Source: Thermococcus cleftensis (lineage in GTDB: Archaea > Methanobacteriota_B > Thermococci > Thermococcales > Thermococcaceae). From it: a DNA stretch of 64,000 nucleotides. The DNA is taken from assembly GCF_000265525.1 (NCBI RefSeq), contig NC_018015.1, positions 1 to 64,000 of the forward strand. Direction: 5' to 3'. The notes under the pieces are model-generated. The model worked only from the letters and a program-made list of their open reading frames with translations. It ran no database searches and was not told the origin of the DNA. This document shows positions 39,732 through 49,051 of the stretch, one piece after another. Position numbers and translations under genes: made by a program. The number at the start of each line of letters is the position of its first letter. Position 1 is the first letter of the stretch.

Positions 39732-41582
39732 ATGGAGGACCCCTACCTGTGGATGGAGAACCTGAGGGACGAGCGCGTTCTCAGTCTCGTTGAGGAGGAG
39801 AACGCTCGCTTTAGGGAGTTCATAGGAAGCCTCAGCGACGAGCTCTTCCCCGAGGTCTGGGAGTACTACTCAATTCCGACGCTTCACCAAGCGAGGCTGA
39901 CGGAGGAAGGCGTAATAGCGATGTACCGCGAGAGGGATAGACAGGTCATCAGATGGCTCGGAGGGGAGGTGATAGTTGATTCAAAGGATCTCGAGAGGGA
40001 ACTCGGCGACGAGGTTCTCCTCCAGGGCTTCACAGCAGATGAAAGGGGGAAGCTCCTCACCTACAGCTTCTCCATCGGCGGGGCGGACGAGGGGATAACG
40101 AGGGTAATCGACCTCGAAACGAAGGAAGTAATCGACGAGTTCAGGCCCTCCGTCTGGAACGTTACCTTCCTGGAAAACGGCTACTACTTCTCCCGCTTCT
40201 ACAGGCACGGCGAAACCCCGGACGGCGTTAAAGCCCCAGCGGTGAGGCTCTTCTGGAAGGGGGAAGATGGGGAGAGGCTCGTCTTCGGCGAGGGCCTCGG
40301 CTCAGGCCACTTCATCTCGCTGAGGAAGGGCACCGACGGGAAGACGGCGATGGTCACGGTGACCTTCGGCTGGAACAGCGCCGAGATCTACGCCGGGCCG
40401 ATAGACAGGCCAGGGGAGTGGAGGAAGGTCTACTCGGCGGACGTTCCGGTCGAGCCAATCGACGTGATCAACGGAAGGCTCTACCTCCTCACGAGGGAGG
40501 GGAAGGGTCTTGGAAAGGTTATAGCCATAAAGGACGGGGAAGTCAAAGAAGTAATCCCCGAGGGCGACTTCCCGCTCGAGTGGGCAGTTCTGGTTGACGG
40601 CAAAATCCTCGCCGGCAGGCTCGTCCACGCGAGCCACAGGGTTGAGGTTTACTCGCCCGACGGGGAGAAGCTCGACGAGATAACCTTCGACCTTCCGGGG
40701 AGCGTTTACCCGCTCGACACAGATGGGACGAGGGCGCTCATAAGGTATGAGAGCTTCACCGTCCCCTACAGGCTCTACGAGTTCGACGGTGGGCTTAGGC
40801 TTGTAGAGGAGCAGAGAATCAACGGGAACTTCAGGGTCGAAGAGGACTTTGCCACATCGAAGGACGGGACGAGGGTTCACTACTTCCTCGTGAAGGGGGA
40901 GGGGGACGAGAAGAAAGCGTGGGTCTTCGGTTACGGCGGCTTCAACGTTGCCCTAACCCCCCGCTTCTTCCCGCAGGTGATCCCCTTCCTAAAGCGCGGC
41001 GGAACCTTTGGAATGGCCAACCTCCGCGGTGGGAGCGAGTACGGCGAGGGGTGGCACAGGGCGGGAATGAGGGAGAACAAGCAAAATGTCTTCAACGACT
41101 TCATAGCCGTGCTCGAAAAGCTCAAAGCCGAGGGCTATCGCGTTGCCGCCTGGGGAAGGAGCAACGGCGGGCTTCTGGTCTCAGCTACGCTCGTCCAGAG
41201 GCCGGACGTGATGGACTCGGCCTTGATAGGCTACCCCGTCATAGACATGCTCCGCTTCCACAAGCTCTACATCGGGAGCGTCTGGATTCCGGAGTACGGA
41301 AACCCCGACGACCCGAAGGACAGGGAGTTCCTTCTTAAATACTCCCCATACCACAACGTCAGGCCGGCGAGCTACCCGCCGACGCTCATCTACACGGGTT
41401 TACACGACGACCGCGTCCACCCTGCTCATGCGCTCAAGTTCTTCATGAAGCTGAAGGAGCTCGGAGCGCCGGTTTACCTCCGCGTTGAGACCAAGAGCGG
41501 GCACATGGGGGCATCGCCGGAGACGAGGGCTAGGGAGCTGACCGATTTGCTAGCCTTCGTGCTCAAGACTCTCCATACCTGA
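39732..41582 (+). CDS. prolyl oligopeptidase
   Basis: A 616-residue S9 peptidase, the length of the Pyrococcus furiosus enzyme. An N-terminal beta-propeller precedes the alpha/beta-hydrolase domain. Catalytic residues: Ser477 in WGRSNGG, Asp560 in LHDDRVHP and His591 in KSGHMG. It cuts short peptides after proline and should be cytoplasmic, as no signal peptide is present. ATG 39732 (MEDPYLWMENL) follows GGTGG; the upstream in-frame ATG at 39720 is less likely. Confidence 0.95.
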   Translation: MEDPYLWMENLRDERVLSLVEEENARFREFIGSLSDELFPEVWEYYSIPTLHQARLTEEGVIAMYRERDRQVIRWLGGEVIVDSKDLERELGDEVLLQGFTADERGKLLTYSFSIGGADEGITRVIDLETKEVIDEFRPSVWNVTFLENGYYFSRFYRHGETPDGVKAPAVRLFWKGEDGERLVFGEGLGSGHFISLRKGTDGKTAMVTVTFGWNSAEIYAGPIDRPGEWRKVYSADVPVEPIDVINGRLYLLTREGKGLGKVIAIKDGEVKEVIPEGDFPLEWAVLVDGKILAGRLVHASHRVEVYSPDGEKLDEITFDLPGSVYPLDTDGTRALIRYESFTVPYRLYEFDGGLRLVEEQRINGNFRVEEDFATSKDGTRVHYFLVKGEGDEKKAWVFGYGGFNVALTPRFFPQVIPFLKRGGTFGMANLRGGSEYGEGWHRAGMRENKQNVFNDFIAVLEKLKAEGYRVAAWGRSNGGLLVSATLVQRPDVMDSALIGYPVIDMLRFHKLYIGSVWIPEYGNPDDPKDREFLLKYSPYHNVRPASYPPTLIYTGLHDDRVHPAHALKFFMKLKELGAPVYLRVETKSGHMGASPETRARELTDLLAFVLKTLHT

Positions 41583-41587
41583 TTCTT

Positions 41588-41600
41588 TCCACCTTTTTGT
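41588..41600 (+). terminator. T-run after the peptidase gene
   Basis: TCCACCTTTTTGT shortly after the stop codon; a probable archaeal termination tract. Confidence 0.35.
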
Positions 41601-41686
41601 AGTTCCAATTGGCTCACTGCCAGGACTTCAGCGTCTCGAAAGGTTCTTATATTTGTTGGCGGATTATTCTATACTAGGGGAGTGTC

Positions 41687-42391
41687 ATGGACATCTCGCG
41701 GATCCCCACCGGAATTCCGGGGCTCGACGCTATGCTCAAAGGAGGCCTCATACCAGGTAGGGTGTATCTCGTCAAGGGGGCGCCTGGAACAGGGAAAACG
41801 ACCCTCGCCGTGCACTTCGCCATAGCGGGCGTCGCCAACGGTGAGAACGCCCTCTACGTGACCCTTGAGGAGCCGGCCGAGAACCTGAAAACGGATATGA
41901 GGCTCCTTGGTTTTGATCTCAACGACCCGCATTTTACGCTCATCGACGCAACTCCAACCGCAGAGCGCTACGTTCTGATAAGCGATTTCTTTGAGGAGTT
42001 CGCCTCGAACATCGAGAAGATGGCCGACGCGATCAAGAGACAGTTCCAGGAGAGAAGGTACACCAGGATAGTTATCGACCCCATCACGATGCTCAAGCTG
42101 ACGGCAACGAAGGAGATGGACTACCGCAGGGCTTTTCTAAGCTTCATCAAGACCATGATGCGCCTGAGAACCACCGTTCTCCTCACCTCCGAGATGGAAA
42201 GGACCGACATAGAGGAGTACCTCGTGAACGGGGTCATTGAGCTGAAGACCTTCAGCATGAATGGGCGGCTCTCGAGGGGGATACGCATAACGAAGTTCCG
42301 CGGCAGTGCCTTCGACGACGCCATAAGACCCTACGAGATAACGGAAAGGGGCATAGTGGTTCATAAGGATAGGGTCCTTACCCTCCCCTGA
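41687..42391 (+). CDS. KaiC-like RecA-superfamily ATPase
   Basis: A 234-residue single-domain KaiC-family ATPase: ISRIPTGIPGLDAMLKGGL, Walker A GAPGTGKTT at 31-39, YVTLEEPAENLK, Walker B IVIDPITML near residue 126 and LTSEM. Similar single-domain proteins in Pyrococcus have known structures but no settled role; signalling or regulation is usual for the family. TCTTATATTT at about 41645-41654 is its TATA box. Confidence 0.88.
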   Translation: MDISRIPTGIPGLDAMLKGGLIPGRVYLVKGAPGTGKTTLAVHFAIAGVANGENALYVTLEEPAENLKTDMRLLGFDLNDPHFTLIDATPTAERYVLISDFFEEFASNIEKMADAIKRQFQERRYTRIVIDPITMLKLTATKEMDYRRAFLSFIKTMMRLRTTVLLTSEMERTDIEEYLVNGVIELKTFSMNGRLSRGIRITKFRGSAFDDAIRPYEITERGIVVHKDRVLTLP

Positions 42392-42474
42392 TTCACGATT
42401 TTCAAAAACCCAACGTGGAAGGTTCTTTTAGCAAACTTTTTAAGTGCCGATGATGAACCGAATCCGGTGGGAGA

Positions 42475-42783
42475 ATGGAAGGAGTCGAGAAGCTTGAGAG
42501 GGTTCTCGGGGAGTTCAACAGGCTCCACGGGGCGGAGGCGAGGGCGAGAATAGTTGAGATGAAGGGTGACGAAGTTATCATCGAGTTCGAGGGCTCATTC
42601 TGCGCCACCTGCGGGCTGTACGACTACTTCGACGACATCAGGTGGGAGGCGAGGGACTTCGGCCTGGAAATCGAGCCAGTAGAGGTTTTGGAAGCTGAGG
42701 AGGACGACTTCGAGCACGGGCGGTACGTGGTGAAGTACCGGATCGGCGGGAAACCAGTCCTTGACATCGTCGGTAAGGATTAA
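42475..42783 (+). CDS. hypothetical protein with CxxC motif
   Basis: A 102-residue acidic protein. The middle reads VIIEFEGSFCATCGLYDYFDD, with CxxC in a context faintly like a NifU C-terminal domain, but it is too diverged to assign. TTTTTAAGTGCC about 35 bases upstream may be the TATA region. It may share a transcript with the glycosyltransferase. Confidence 0.6.
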   Translation: MEGVEKLERVLGEFNRLHGAEARARIVEMKGDEVIIEFEGSFCATCGLYDYFDDIRWEARDFGLEIEPVEVLEAEEDDFEHGRYVVKYRIGGKPVLDIVGKD

Positions 42784-42806
42784 AACCTTCCCCCAGATCT
42801 TTGTCC

Positions 42807-43856
42807 ATGAACCCCCTAACCGTAGCACTCGCGCTCATCTTCCTCTGGGACGGATACTTCTTCATTAATTACATAATTAGCCTTTTCCGCAATTACAGAA
42901 TTCGGGAGTGGGAGCCGAAGGTTTCCATAATAATCCCTGCCTACAACGAGGGGGAGCGGGTTCTACGGGCCATCAACTCGGCGCTTGGGCAGGATTACCC
43001 TGACATCGAGGTTATTGTAATCGACGATGGAAGCGAGGATAACACCTTTGAGGTTGCCTCCTCGGTCAAGAGTCCCGTGCTGAAGGTATATCGGAAGGAA
43101 CACGGCGGAAAGGCGAAGGCCCTGAACTTCGGCCTCTTGAAGGCTTCAGGGGAGGTAATAATCACGACCGACGCCGACAGCTACCTCGAACGGGAGGCGG
43201 TGAGGGAGCTGGTGAGGCGCTTTTATTCCGACGAGGTTTTGGGAGTTGGCGGACAGGTCAGGGTAATGGGGGATTCGTTCCTAGAAAGGGCGCAGGACGC
43301 GGAGCACCTCAGGATAGCGATGTTCCGCAGGGCCAAAGAGCTCGACAACCTGAGCCTCGCCCCGGGTCCGATAGCCGCCTTCCGCAGGGAGGCCCTTGAG
43401 AGGATCGGCGGCTTCGTCGAGGACATCGTTGAGGACTACGCAACGACGAAGGCCGTTAAAGAGTTTGGAAAAGTAGTCTACGCCCCTCGCGCGAGGGTAT
43501 GGACAAAAATGCCGAAGAGCCTCGCCGTCCTCTGGCGCCAGAGGAAGCGCTGGTTTCTGGGAGACCTGAAGAACCTCGGCGGAGGGTTCACCAAGGACCT
43601 GGCTTTTCTGCTCGCCTCGGACGTCGTGGCCTTCCTTGATGTAGTTGTGCCGCCGCTTCTCCTCATTACTGGCAACTTTGCCCTCTTCGCCCTCTGGTGG
43701 TTCTTCGAGACCTTCACGATGCTTTTACCCACTCTCTTCGAAGGCGGCAGATTGATAAACGCACTCCTCTTTCCGCTCATTGTCTGGTTCTGGGCGGCAT
43801 TCTACTTGGTGCTCCACATCTACGGCTATCTTGCGGTGCTCCTGCGGAGGGCATGA
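42807..43856 (+). CDS. membrane-bound processive family 2 glycosyltransferase
   Basis: A 349-residue GT2. One N-terminal membrane helix, then the GT-A domain with IIIPAYNEGERVLRAINS, VIDDGSEDNT, the DxD-type TTDADSY, VEDYATTKAVK (acceptor base) and RQRKRWFLGD, the Q/RxxRW motif of processive enzymes such as cellulose or hyaluronan synthases. About three C-terminal helices follow. It probably makes or extends an envelope polysaccharide. ATTAAAACC about 27 bases before ATG 42807 suggests a leaderless start. Confidence 0.88.
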   Translation: MNPLTVALALIFLWDGYFFINYIISLFRNYRIREWEPKVSIIIPAYNEGERVLRAINSALGQDYPDIEVIVIDDGSEDNTFEVASSVKSPVLKVYRKEHGGKAKALNFGLLKASGEVIITTDADSYLEREAVRELVRRFYSDEVLGVGGQVRVMGDSFLERAQDAEHLRIAMFRRAKELDNLSLAPGPIAAFRREALERIGGFVEDIVEDYATTKAVKEFGKVVYAPRARVWTKMPKSLAVLWRQRKRWFLGDLKNLGGGFTKDLAFLLASDVVAFLDVVVPPLLLITGNFALFALWWFFETFTMLLPTLFEGGRLINALLFPLIVWFWAAFYLVLHIYGYLAVLLRRA

Positions 43857-43901
43857 CGCAATTTGGGGCGAAATCCTTTTAAGTGCTCACTTCCGTGCTA
43901 C

Positions 43902-43939
43902 ATAGACTATATAGATTATTAGGCAACAAATAGACTATA
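43902..43939 (+). promoter_or_regulatory. promoter region of the phosphate permease with a repeated motif
   Basis: ATAGACTATA occurs at 43902-43911 and again at 43930-43939. The first includes a TATA-like CTATATAG whose start point would fall near 43935. The second lies where a bound protein could block initiation. Confidence 0.4.
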
Positions 43940-43949
43940 GTGATGCGCA

Positions 43950-44870
43950 ATGATTGTGTTGGTGCTCCCGGCGGTGTTCATGGCATGGGCGATAGGGGCC
44001 AATGACAGCGCGAAGGCCGTCGGAACTGCCGTTGGTTCAGGCGTGCTCGGCTTTAAGAGAGCCGTGCTGCTCATAGGAATCTTCACAACGCTTGGCGTTC
44101 TTATAGGCGGTTCTGGCGTTTCCGGAACGATTTCCGGGCTCGCCGAGGGTATGTCCGCGGGCGAGGTCGGTCTCGTCCTCTTCAGCGCCGCTTCGGCGGT
44201 AACACTCGCAAGCCTCTGGGGGAGGCCGATCTCGACCACCCAGTCCATAATCGGCGGCCTCGTCGGGGCTTCCCTTGCCCTTGGACTGCCGGTCGACTGG
44301 TGGACGGTTGGAAGGATAGTGGCCGCGTGGGTCCTCTCACCGCTCGTCGCCGCGCTCTTTGCGGTGGCGGTCTACAGGCTTTACAAACCCGTGCTTGGGA
44401 GAATAAAATGCCTGAGAAACCTTGAACTGACCCAGAAGTGGCTGGTTTTCACCGCTTCTGCCTTCTCGGCCTTCAACCTCGGTGCCAACGAGCTTTCGAA
44501 CGTCGCCGGACTGATGGAGGGCCTGGGAATCAACGGCCCCTTCAAGCTGGTTCTGGCCATTACCCTCGCCCTGGGGGCGCTAACCTTCAGCTACGAGGTC
44601 ATGATGACCGTCGGGAGGGATATCTCACCCCTCGGTCCGACGTCGGCCTTTTCAAGCCAGTTCGGTGCATCTCTGGCGGTGAGCGCGGCGAATCTCATTG
44701 GTCTGCCGGTCAGCTCCGGTCAGGCCATAGTTGGAGCCATCAGCGGCCTCGGCATCTACAAGGGGGAGCGCGTGAATCTCAAACTCATCGCCGGAATCGT
44801 GAAGGGCTGGGTGGTAGCTCCGGTCTTCGCCGGCGCTTTCTCCTACGTCCTCATGGCCCTTCTGGCTTAG
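43950..44870 (+). CDS. PiT-family phosphate permease
   Basis: A 306-residue polytopic permease. Both PHO4 signatures are seen: GANDSAKAVGTAVGSGVL at the start and GANELSNVAGLMEG near residue 175, with RPISTTQSIIGGLVGA and GLPVSSGQAIVGAI. It imports phosphate with H+ or Na+. It is shorter than most PiT proteins because the central loop is small. No PhoU-like gene adjoins. Confidence 0.92.
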   Translation: MIVLVLPAVFMAWAIGANDSAKAVGTAVGSGVLGFKRAVLLIGIFTTLGVLIGGSGVSGTISGLAEGMSAGEVGLVLFSAASAVTLASLWGRPISTTQSIIGGLVGASLALGLPVDWWTVGRIVAAWVLSPLVAALFAVAVYRLYKPVLGRIKCLRNLELTQKWLVFTASAFSAFNLGANELSNVAGLMEGLGINGPFKLVLAITLALGALTFSYEVMMTVGRDISPLGPTSAFSSQFGASLAVSAANLIGLPVSSGQAIVGAISGLGIYKGERVNLKLIAGIVKGWVVAPVFAGAFSYVLMALLA

Positions 44871-44911
44871 GCTTTTAAACCGACCGCCGAAGGTTCTTGA
44901 GGTGTTGCGAG

Positions 44912-46651
44912 ATGGTCGAGTTCAAGTTTGAGGTAAAGGCGAGAGACGCCGCGGGAAGGATAGGGAAGCTGACCGTTAACGGGAAAACCGTGGAGACCCC
45001 CGCCATAATGCCGGTCATCAATCCGAAGCAGCTGATAGTGACGCCGAAGGAACTGAAAGAGATGGGTTTCGGCATGATCATCACCAACTCCTACATCATC
45101 TACAAGACGCCTGAGCTGCGCGAGAAGGCGCTTGAAGTTGGAATCCACCGATTGCTCGACTACGACGGCATCATCGAGGTCGATTCCGGCTCCTTCCAGC
45201 TCATGCGCTACGGCGAGGTCGAGGTCACGAACCGCGAGATAATCGAGTTCCAGGAGAGGATAGGCGTTGATATAGGCACGTTCCTCGACATTCCGACCCC
45301 GCCCGACGCACCGAGGGAGAAGGCCAAGGAGGACCTGAGGATAACCCTTGAGAGGGCGAAGGAGGCTGAGGAGGTTAAAAACATTGCCATGAACGCGGCC
45401 GTGCAGGGTTCCACCTATCCGGACCTGAGAACCTACGCCGCTAAAAAGCTCAGCGAGATGAACTTCGAGATTCACCCGGTGGGAGCCGTCGTCCCTCTGA
45501 TGGAGAGCTACCGATACAGAGACTTGGTGGACGTGGTGATAGCTTCAAAGCTCGGTTTAAGGCCCGACAGGCCGGTTCACCTCTTCGGTGCGGGCCACCC
45601 GATGATTTTTGCCCTGGCCGTGGCGATGGGGGTTGACCTCTTCGACTCAGCGAGCTACGCCCTCTACGCCAAGGACGACCGCTATTTAACACCAGAGGGC
45701 ACCAAGAGGCTTGACGAGCTGGAGTATTTCCCATGCTCCTGTCCGGTGTGCTCGCGCTACACGCCCCAGGAGCTCCGCGAGATGCCGAAGGAAGAGAGAA
45801 CGAGGCTTTTGGCCCTTCACAACCTCTGGGTAATCCGCGAGGAGCTGAACAGGGTCAAACAGGCGATAAAGGAGGGAACCCTCTGGGAGCTCGTCGATGA
45901 AAGGGCAAGAAGCCACCCGAAGATGTTCGCGGCCTACAAGCGGCTGCTGGAGTACAGAGATTATCTTGAAAAGAACGAACCGGTGACCAAGGCGAGCGCC
46001 TTCTTCAAGGTGAGTGAGGAAGCTATGGGCTGGCCGATAGTCCAGCGCGCCAAAGAGAGGGCTGAAAGGGTTGCCAGAAAGTTTCCCGAGAAAGTTAGCC
46101 ACCCTATCTTCGGCGAGATTCCCAGGTATCTGAGCCTGAGCTACCCCTTCGCCCAGAGCGAGGGCGAGGAGGACTTCACAATAGAGAAGCCGAGGAAAAG
46201 TGAAGCGAGGAAGTACGTCATGGCCATAGCGGAGTACCAGTTCGGCGAAGGGGCCGGCGAGGCTTTCAAAGATGCCTTCGTCGAGCTTTCAAGGAAGACG
46301 GGCATGCCGAGGCAGATAAAGGCGAAGGGCAAGCACCTCGCAACTTTCAGAGCGGAGGACGGTTTGCTGACCCTCGGCATCGAGGGAGCAAAAAGGCTCC
46401 ACGAGGTTCTGCCGTTCCCGAGAATGAGGGTGGTTGTGAACTCAGATGCAGAGCCCTTCGCGAGGCGCGGAAAGAACGTTTTCGCCAAGTTCGTGGTCGA
46501 TGCAGACCCCTCAATCAGGCCCTACGACGAGGTTCTCGTGGTGAACGAAAAAGACGAACTCCTGGCGACGGGACAGACGCTCCTGAACGGTGAGGAGCTG
46601 AAGGTCTTCGGGAGCGGTTTGGCGGTGAAGGTTAGGAGGGGAGTCGGTTAA
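44912..46651 (+). CDS. tgtA: archaeosine tRNA-guanine (preQ0) transglycosylase
   Basis: A 579-residue TGT that swaps guanine 15 of tRNA for preQ0, committing it to archaeosine. Catalytic domain: VDSGSFQLMRYG with the general Asp, FLDIPTPPDAP, and the zinc cluster CSCPVCSRYTPQEL. The C-terminal part ends in a PUA domain (VLPFPRMRVVVNSDAEPFARRGKNVFAKFV). ATG 44912 lies eight bases after GAGGTG; CTTTTAAACC across the preceding stop is the TATA box. Its end overlaps the opposite gene by four bases. Confidence 0.96.
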   Translation: MVEFKFEVKARDAAGRIGKLTVNGKTVETPAIMPVINPKQLIVTPKELKEMGFGMIITNSYIIYKTPELREKALEVGIHRLLDYDGIIEVDSGSFQLMRYGEVEVTNREIIEFQERIGVDIGTFLDIPTPPDAPREKAKEDLRITLERAKEAEEVKNIAMNAAVQGSTYPDLRTYAAKKLSEMNFEIHPVGAVVPLMESYRYRDLVDVVIASKLGLRPDRPVHLFGAGHPMIFALAVAMGVDLFDSASYALYAKDDRYLTPEGTKRLDELEYFPCSCPVCSRYTPQELREMPKEERTRLLALHNLWVIREELNRVKQAIKEGTLWELVDERARSHPKMFAAYKRLLEYRDYLEKNEPVTKASAFFKVSEEAMGWPIVQRAKERAERVARKFPEKVSHPIFGEIPRYLSLSYPFAQSEGEEDFTIEKPRKSEARKYVMAIAEYQFGEGAGEAFKDAFVELSRKTGMPRQIKAKGKHLATFRAEDGLLTLGIEGAKRLHEVLPFPRMRVVVNSDAEPFARRGKNVFAKFVVDADPSIRPYDEVLVVNEKDELLATGQTLLNGEELKVFGSGLAVKVRRGVG

Positions 46652-47397
46652 GCATTTTCCTTCAGATACTCTTTGTATCCCTTCTTTTTCAGCCAGCTTT
46701 TGACGTCATCGGCGAGCCATTTTGAAGGAACTGGTTTCCCTACGGACTCCTTGTACTTCTCAAAGACCTTCTCACAGTTTTTATTGAAGTTCTTGCACAA
46801 GTATTGGTAGCTAATCACGACGAGAAGGAGGTAAAAACGCCTCAGGAACCAGGGGCCGTTTTCACACTCCTCGTTGCCTTCGCACTCCCTGCTGTCCCGT
46901 AGAGCCTTGAGATACGGTCTCATTGCTAAGAAGGATTCCAGGATTAAACCCGCGTACTGCTCCTGAATGAACCAATCTCCAACGAAGTCGCGGTAGATGA
47001 AGTAACCGACGCGGTTGAGAACTCTGCTTGCATCGCTTACTGCTTTTACCCTTTCTTCATCTTTTAGGAAATCGCCACTTGCAGGACCAACAAGCACTCC
47101 GCCAGAAATCCGTCCCGCTTGGAGGTCCTCCGCGTGCCATCGTTTGATTTTACTTATGTTTTCCTTGAGGTTCTCGTCCATCATTTCGTAAACCTCGCTG
47201 ACTGCTTCGAAGTTAAGTTCCTTCAGCGCTATGTCAAGCTCGTAGATTGTCACCGCCATCATCACCGTGGCGAGGGTCGATGCAAGCGTGAGGATTACAA
47301 TGGTCGTGTTGATGTCTCTCGTGATGGCCCAAGTTGCTCCCGTTGCAATTAAAATGAGAACCGCCGAGAGACCCGCGAGGAGTTTAATCCTATCCAT
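46648..47397 (-). CDS. membrane-anchored hypothetical protein
   Basis: A 249-residue protein with two N-terminal membrane helices (LLAGLSAVLILIATGATWAI and IVILTLASTLATVMMAVTIY) and a soluble helical domain: VSEVYEMMDENLKENISKIK, RVGYFIYRDFVGDWFIQEQYAGL. A cysteine-rich RECEGNEECENG loop and a Lys-rich tail follow. The soluble part resembles DUF4760-like proteins, but the match is weak. Its promoter is shared with the tRNA. Confidence 0.7.
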   Translation of the reverse strand: MDRIKLLAGLSAVLILIATGATWAITRDINTTIVILTLASTLATVMMAVTIYELDIALKELNFEAVSEVYEMMDENLKENISKIKRWHAEDLQAGRISGGVLVGPASGDFLKDEERVKAVSDASRVLNRVGYFIYRDFVGDWFIQEQYAGLILESFLAMRPYLKALRDSRECEGNEECENGPWFLRRFYLLLVVISYQYLCKNFNKNCEKVFEKYKESVGKPVPSKWLADDVKSWLKKKGYKEYLKENA

Positions 47398-47427
47398 GCC
47401 AATCCCCCAGATAATAATGCGAAAACG

Positions 47428-47437
47428 TTATAAATTT
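47428..47437. promoter_or_regulatory. shared TATA box of tRNA-Val and the divergent membrane gene
   Basis: TTATAAATTT lies 23-32 bases before the tRNA and 31-40 before the opposite ATG. It reads as a TATA element in both directions. Confidence 0.6.
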
Positions 47438-47459
47438 TCCAGCGTTCCCGAAGGTGGGC

Positions 47460-47536
47460 GGGCCCGTGGTCTAGACGGTTATGACGCCACCCTTACAAGG
47501 TGGAGGTCCGGGGTTCGAATCCCCGCGGGCCCACCA
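47460..47536 (+). tRNA. tRNA-Val (anticodon UAC)
   Basis: The seven-base acceptor stem GGGCCCG pairs with CGGGCCC. The anticodon arm CCACC-CTTACAA-GGTGG gives UAC, reading GTA and wobble valine codons. The T arm is CGGGG-TTCGAAT-CCCCG, the discriminator is A and the CCA end is encoded. No intron. Confidence 0.97.
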
Positions 47537-47917
47537 GTTACAAACTTCGCCTGCGCGAAGTTTGATCAAGGTTCGTAGCTCCTTCTTGAAATGCCGGTTT
47601 CCAGGGGGTTTCTTATTATTGGAGCAGTTTAGTGTGGAGAATTGCTTTAAAAGCCTCTTTGTGTAGGGTTTGCTTTCTTTTGATGCCCTTCGGACATCTT
47701 TTCGAAGTCAAACCCCTTTGCAAGGAATCTTTGGAGGTTCTCACAGGAAAAGTTGACCTCGAGTTTAGAAACCCACCCTCAGAGTGCAACATTATAAAAG
47801 AGCTACCAACTTTTGGTCAAGTTTTCTTAAAGCTTGCTCTGTACTCTCAAACCCCCGTAGTGGGGGTTTTGCCCCCACGCCCCCGAAAACTTTGCCTGCT
47901 TTCTGTAATAACCCGCT
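47537..47917. other. gene-poor stretch after tRNA-Val with two strong hairpins
   Basis: No credible gene in 381 bases; the longest rightward frame lacks a ribosome site and family features. A perfect 10-base stem CAAACTTCGC / GCGAAGTTTG with a CTGC loop (47541-47564) follows the tRNA and may terminate it. AAACCCCC / GGGGGTTT (47849-47869) lies downstream of the leftward ATPase gene and could end its transcript. No tRNA-3'-end duplication or integrase was found to mark an integration. Confidence 0.6.
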
Positions 47918-49006
47918 TTATCTCCGCAACGCGAACTCTAACACGGGGTCGGCTATGTGGTAGGTAATGTTCCTGCCGTTGATCTTTTTCTCTATAAACG
48001 AGGCCTTGAGGAGGGCATCAAGGAGCCTGGCGAGGGTAGCGTCTGTTATCTCGCGCTTTTCCGCTTTTTCAAGCTCCGTCTTCAGCTTGCTCCAAGTGTT
48101 TCTTCCGCGAGCTATTGCGTGGAGAACGGTCAAATATCGCTTTCTTGCGAGGGGTCTCTTCTCAAGGAAGCGATCAAGCTCTCCCAAAGCCATCTTCGAC
48201 GCTTCTTCAAGAACCCTATCCACTGTTTTTCTGCTCAGTCCCTCCCTGAGAGAGATTACCCCGAATTTAACGAGCCACCCAACTATGCCGTCAAGCCTGT
48301 TGACTGCGTCTTCCAGAATTCCACTGGGGGCTTCTATTCCTGCCTGTTCAAAGCCTTTACGTAGAAAATCGATGCTCTGCTCTCTTGAGAACCGTGAAAG
48401 CTCTATCTCGTGAAAAATTCTCCCGTAAAGGGGGGCAGTGGGGTCCTCAATACCTGCGAAGTCATAGAGCAGTCCGACCTCACTTCCGGTTAATATGAAG
48501 CTCGTCTCTCCATAGTCATAGAAATGGGCTATCAGTGAAGCCAGCTCCTTTCCGGCTGGCCCTCTAATCTCCTGAACCTCATCGAACGCTATTACAAACC
48601 CCTCGCTTTCAAGGGCGGAGATCAGGGAATACAACGTTTCGGGGTTCTTCCACGAGAGCGAGACTCCCACACCGGAAATCCTCACACCTTCTATGAGCCT
48701 TATCTTGTCCTTCACTCTTTTGAGGAGGGGAGCGTTTTTCGATAGGTATTCGTTGAGTGCCGCTTGAAAGCGGAGGTATAGGTCGCGCCTTGAGTTGGGA
48801 TTCACCCCCCTGAGATCAACTATAACGTGGGGGAGTTTCGCTTCGTTGAGGGCCACCCTTAGGAGGGAGGTCTTCCCAAGCCTGCGTATTCCTTTGAGCA
48901 GTATGAGGGGCTTCCGTGAGTTTATGGCACTTAGTAACTCTTCCAACTCCTTCTCCCTGTCATAGAGGTCCTCTCTCCTGACCTTGGGTCTCTCATCAAA
49001 GTACAA
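47918..49006 (-). CDS. archaeal AAA-type ATPase (MoxR/SSO-type ATP-binding protein)
   Basis: A 362-residue archaeal-ATPase-family protein: RPKVRREDLYDREKELEELL at the start, Walker A KGIRRLGKTSLLR, Walker B FVIAFDEVQEI, sensor ILTGSEVGLL, and a C-terminal winged helix (RITYHIADP-like INGRNITYHIADPVLEF). Such ATPases are numerous in Thermococcales and often lie near mobile DNA; their function is unknown. TTG 49006 with GGGGTGG is preferred: the ATG at 49033 lies only about 12 bases after the TATA box CCTTTTTAAC (49041-49050), so would precede the RNA start. Confidence 0.8.
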   Translation of the reverse strand: MYFDERPKVRREDLYDREKELEELLSAINSRKPLILLKGIRRLGKTSLLRVALNEAKLPHVIVDLRGVNPNSRRDLYLRFQAALNEYLSKNAPLLKRVKDKIRLIEGVRISGVGVSLSWKNPETLYSLISALESEGFVIAFDEVQEIRGPAGKELASLIAHFYDYGETSFILTGSEVGLLYDFAGIEDPTAPLYGRIFHEIELSRFSREQSIDFLRKGFEQAGIEAPSGILEDAVNRLDGIVGWLVKFGVISLREGLSRKTVDRVLEEASKMALGELDRFLEKRPLARKRYLTVLHAIARGRNTWSKLKTELEKAEKREITDATLARLLDALLKASFIEKKINGRNITYHIADPVLEFALRR

Positions 49007-49051
49007 ACTACCACCCCGATAGTATACTATCATCCAGATAGTTAAAAAGGT

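Noticed and set aside
47632-47967. 111-codon ORF after tRNA-Val
   Set aside because: No ribosome site, low-complexity end over a hairpin, and no family resemblance.
47460-49033. Integrated plasmid or virus at tRNA-Val
   Set aside because: No integrase and no repeated tRNA 3' end; only an ATPase of a type also common outside mobile elements.
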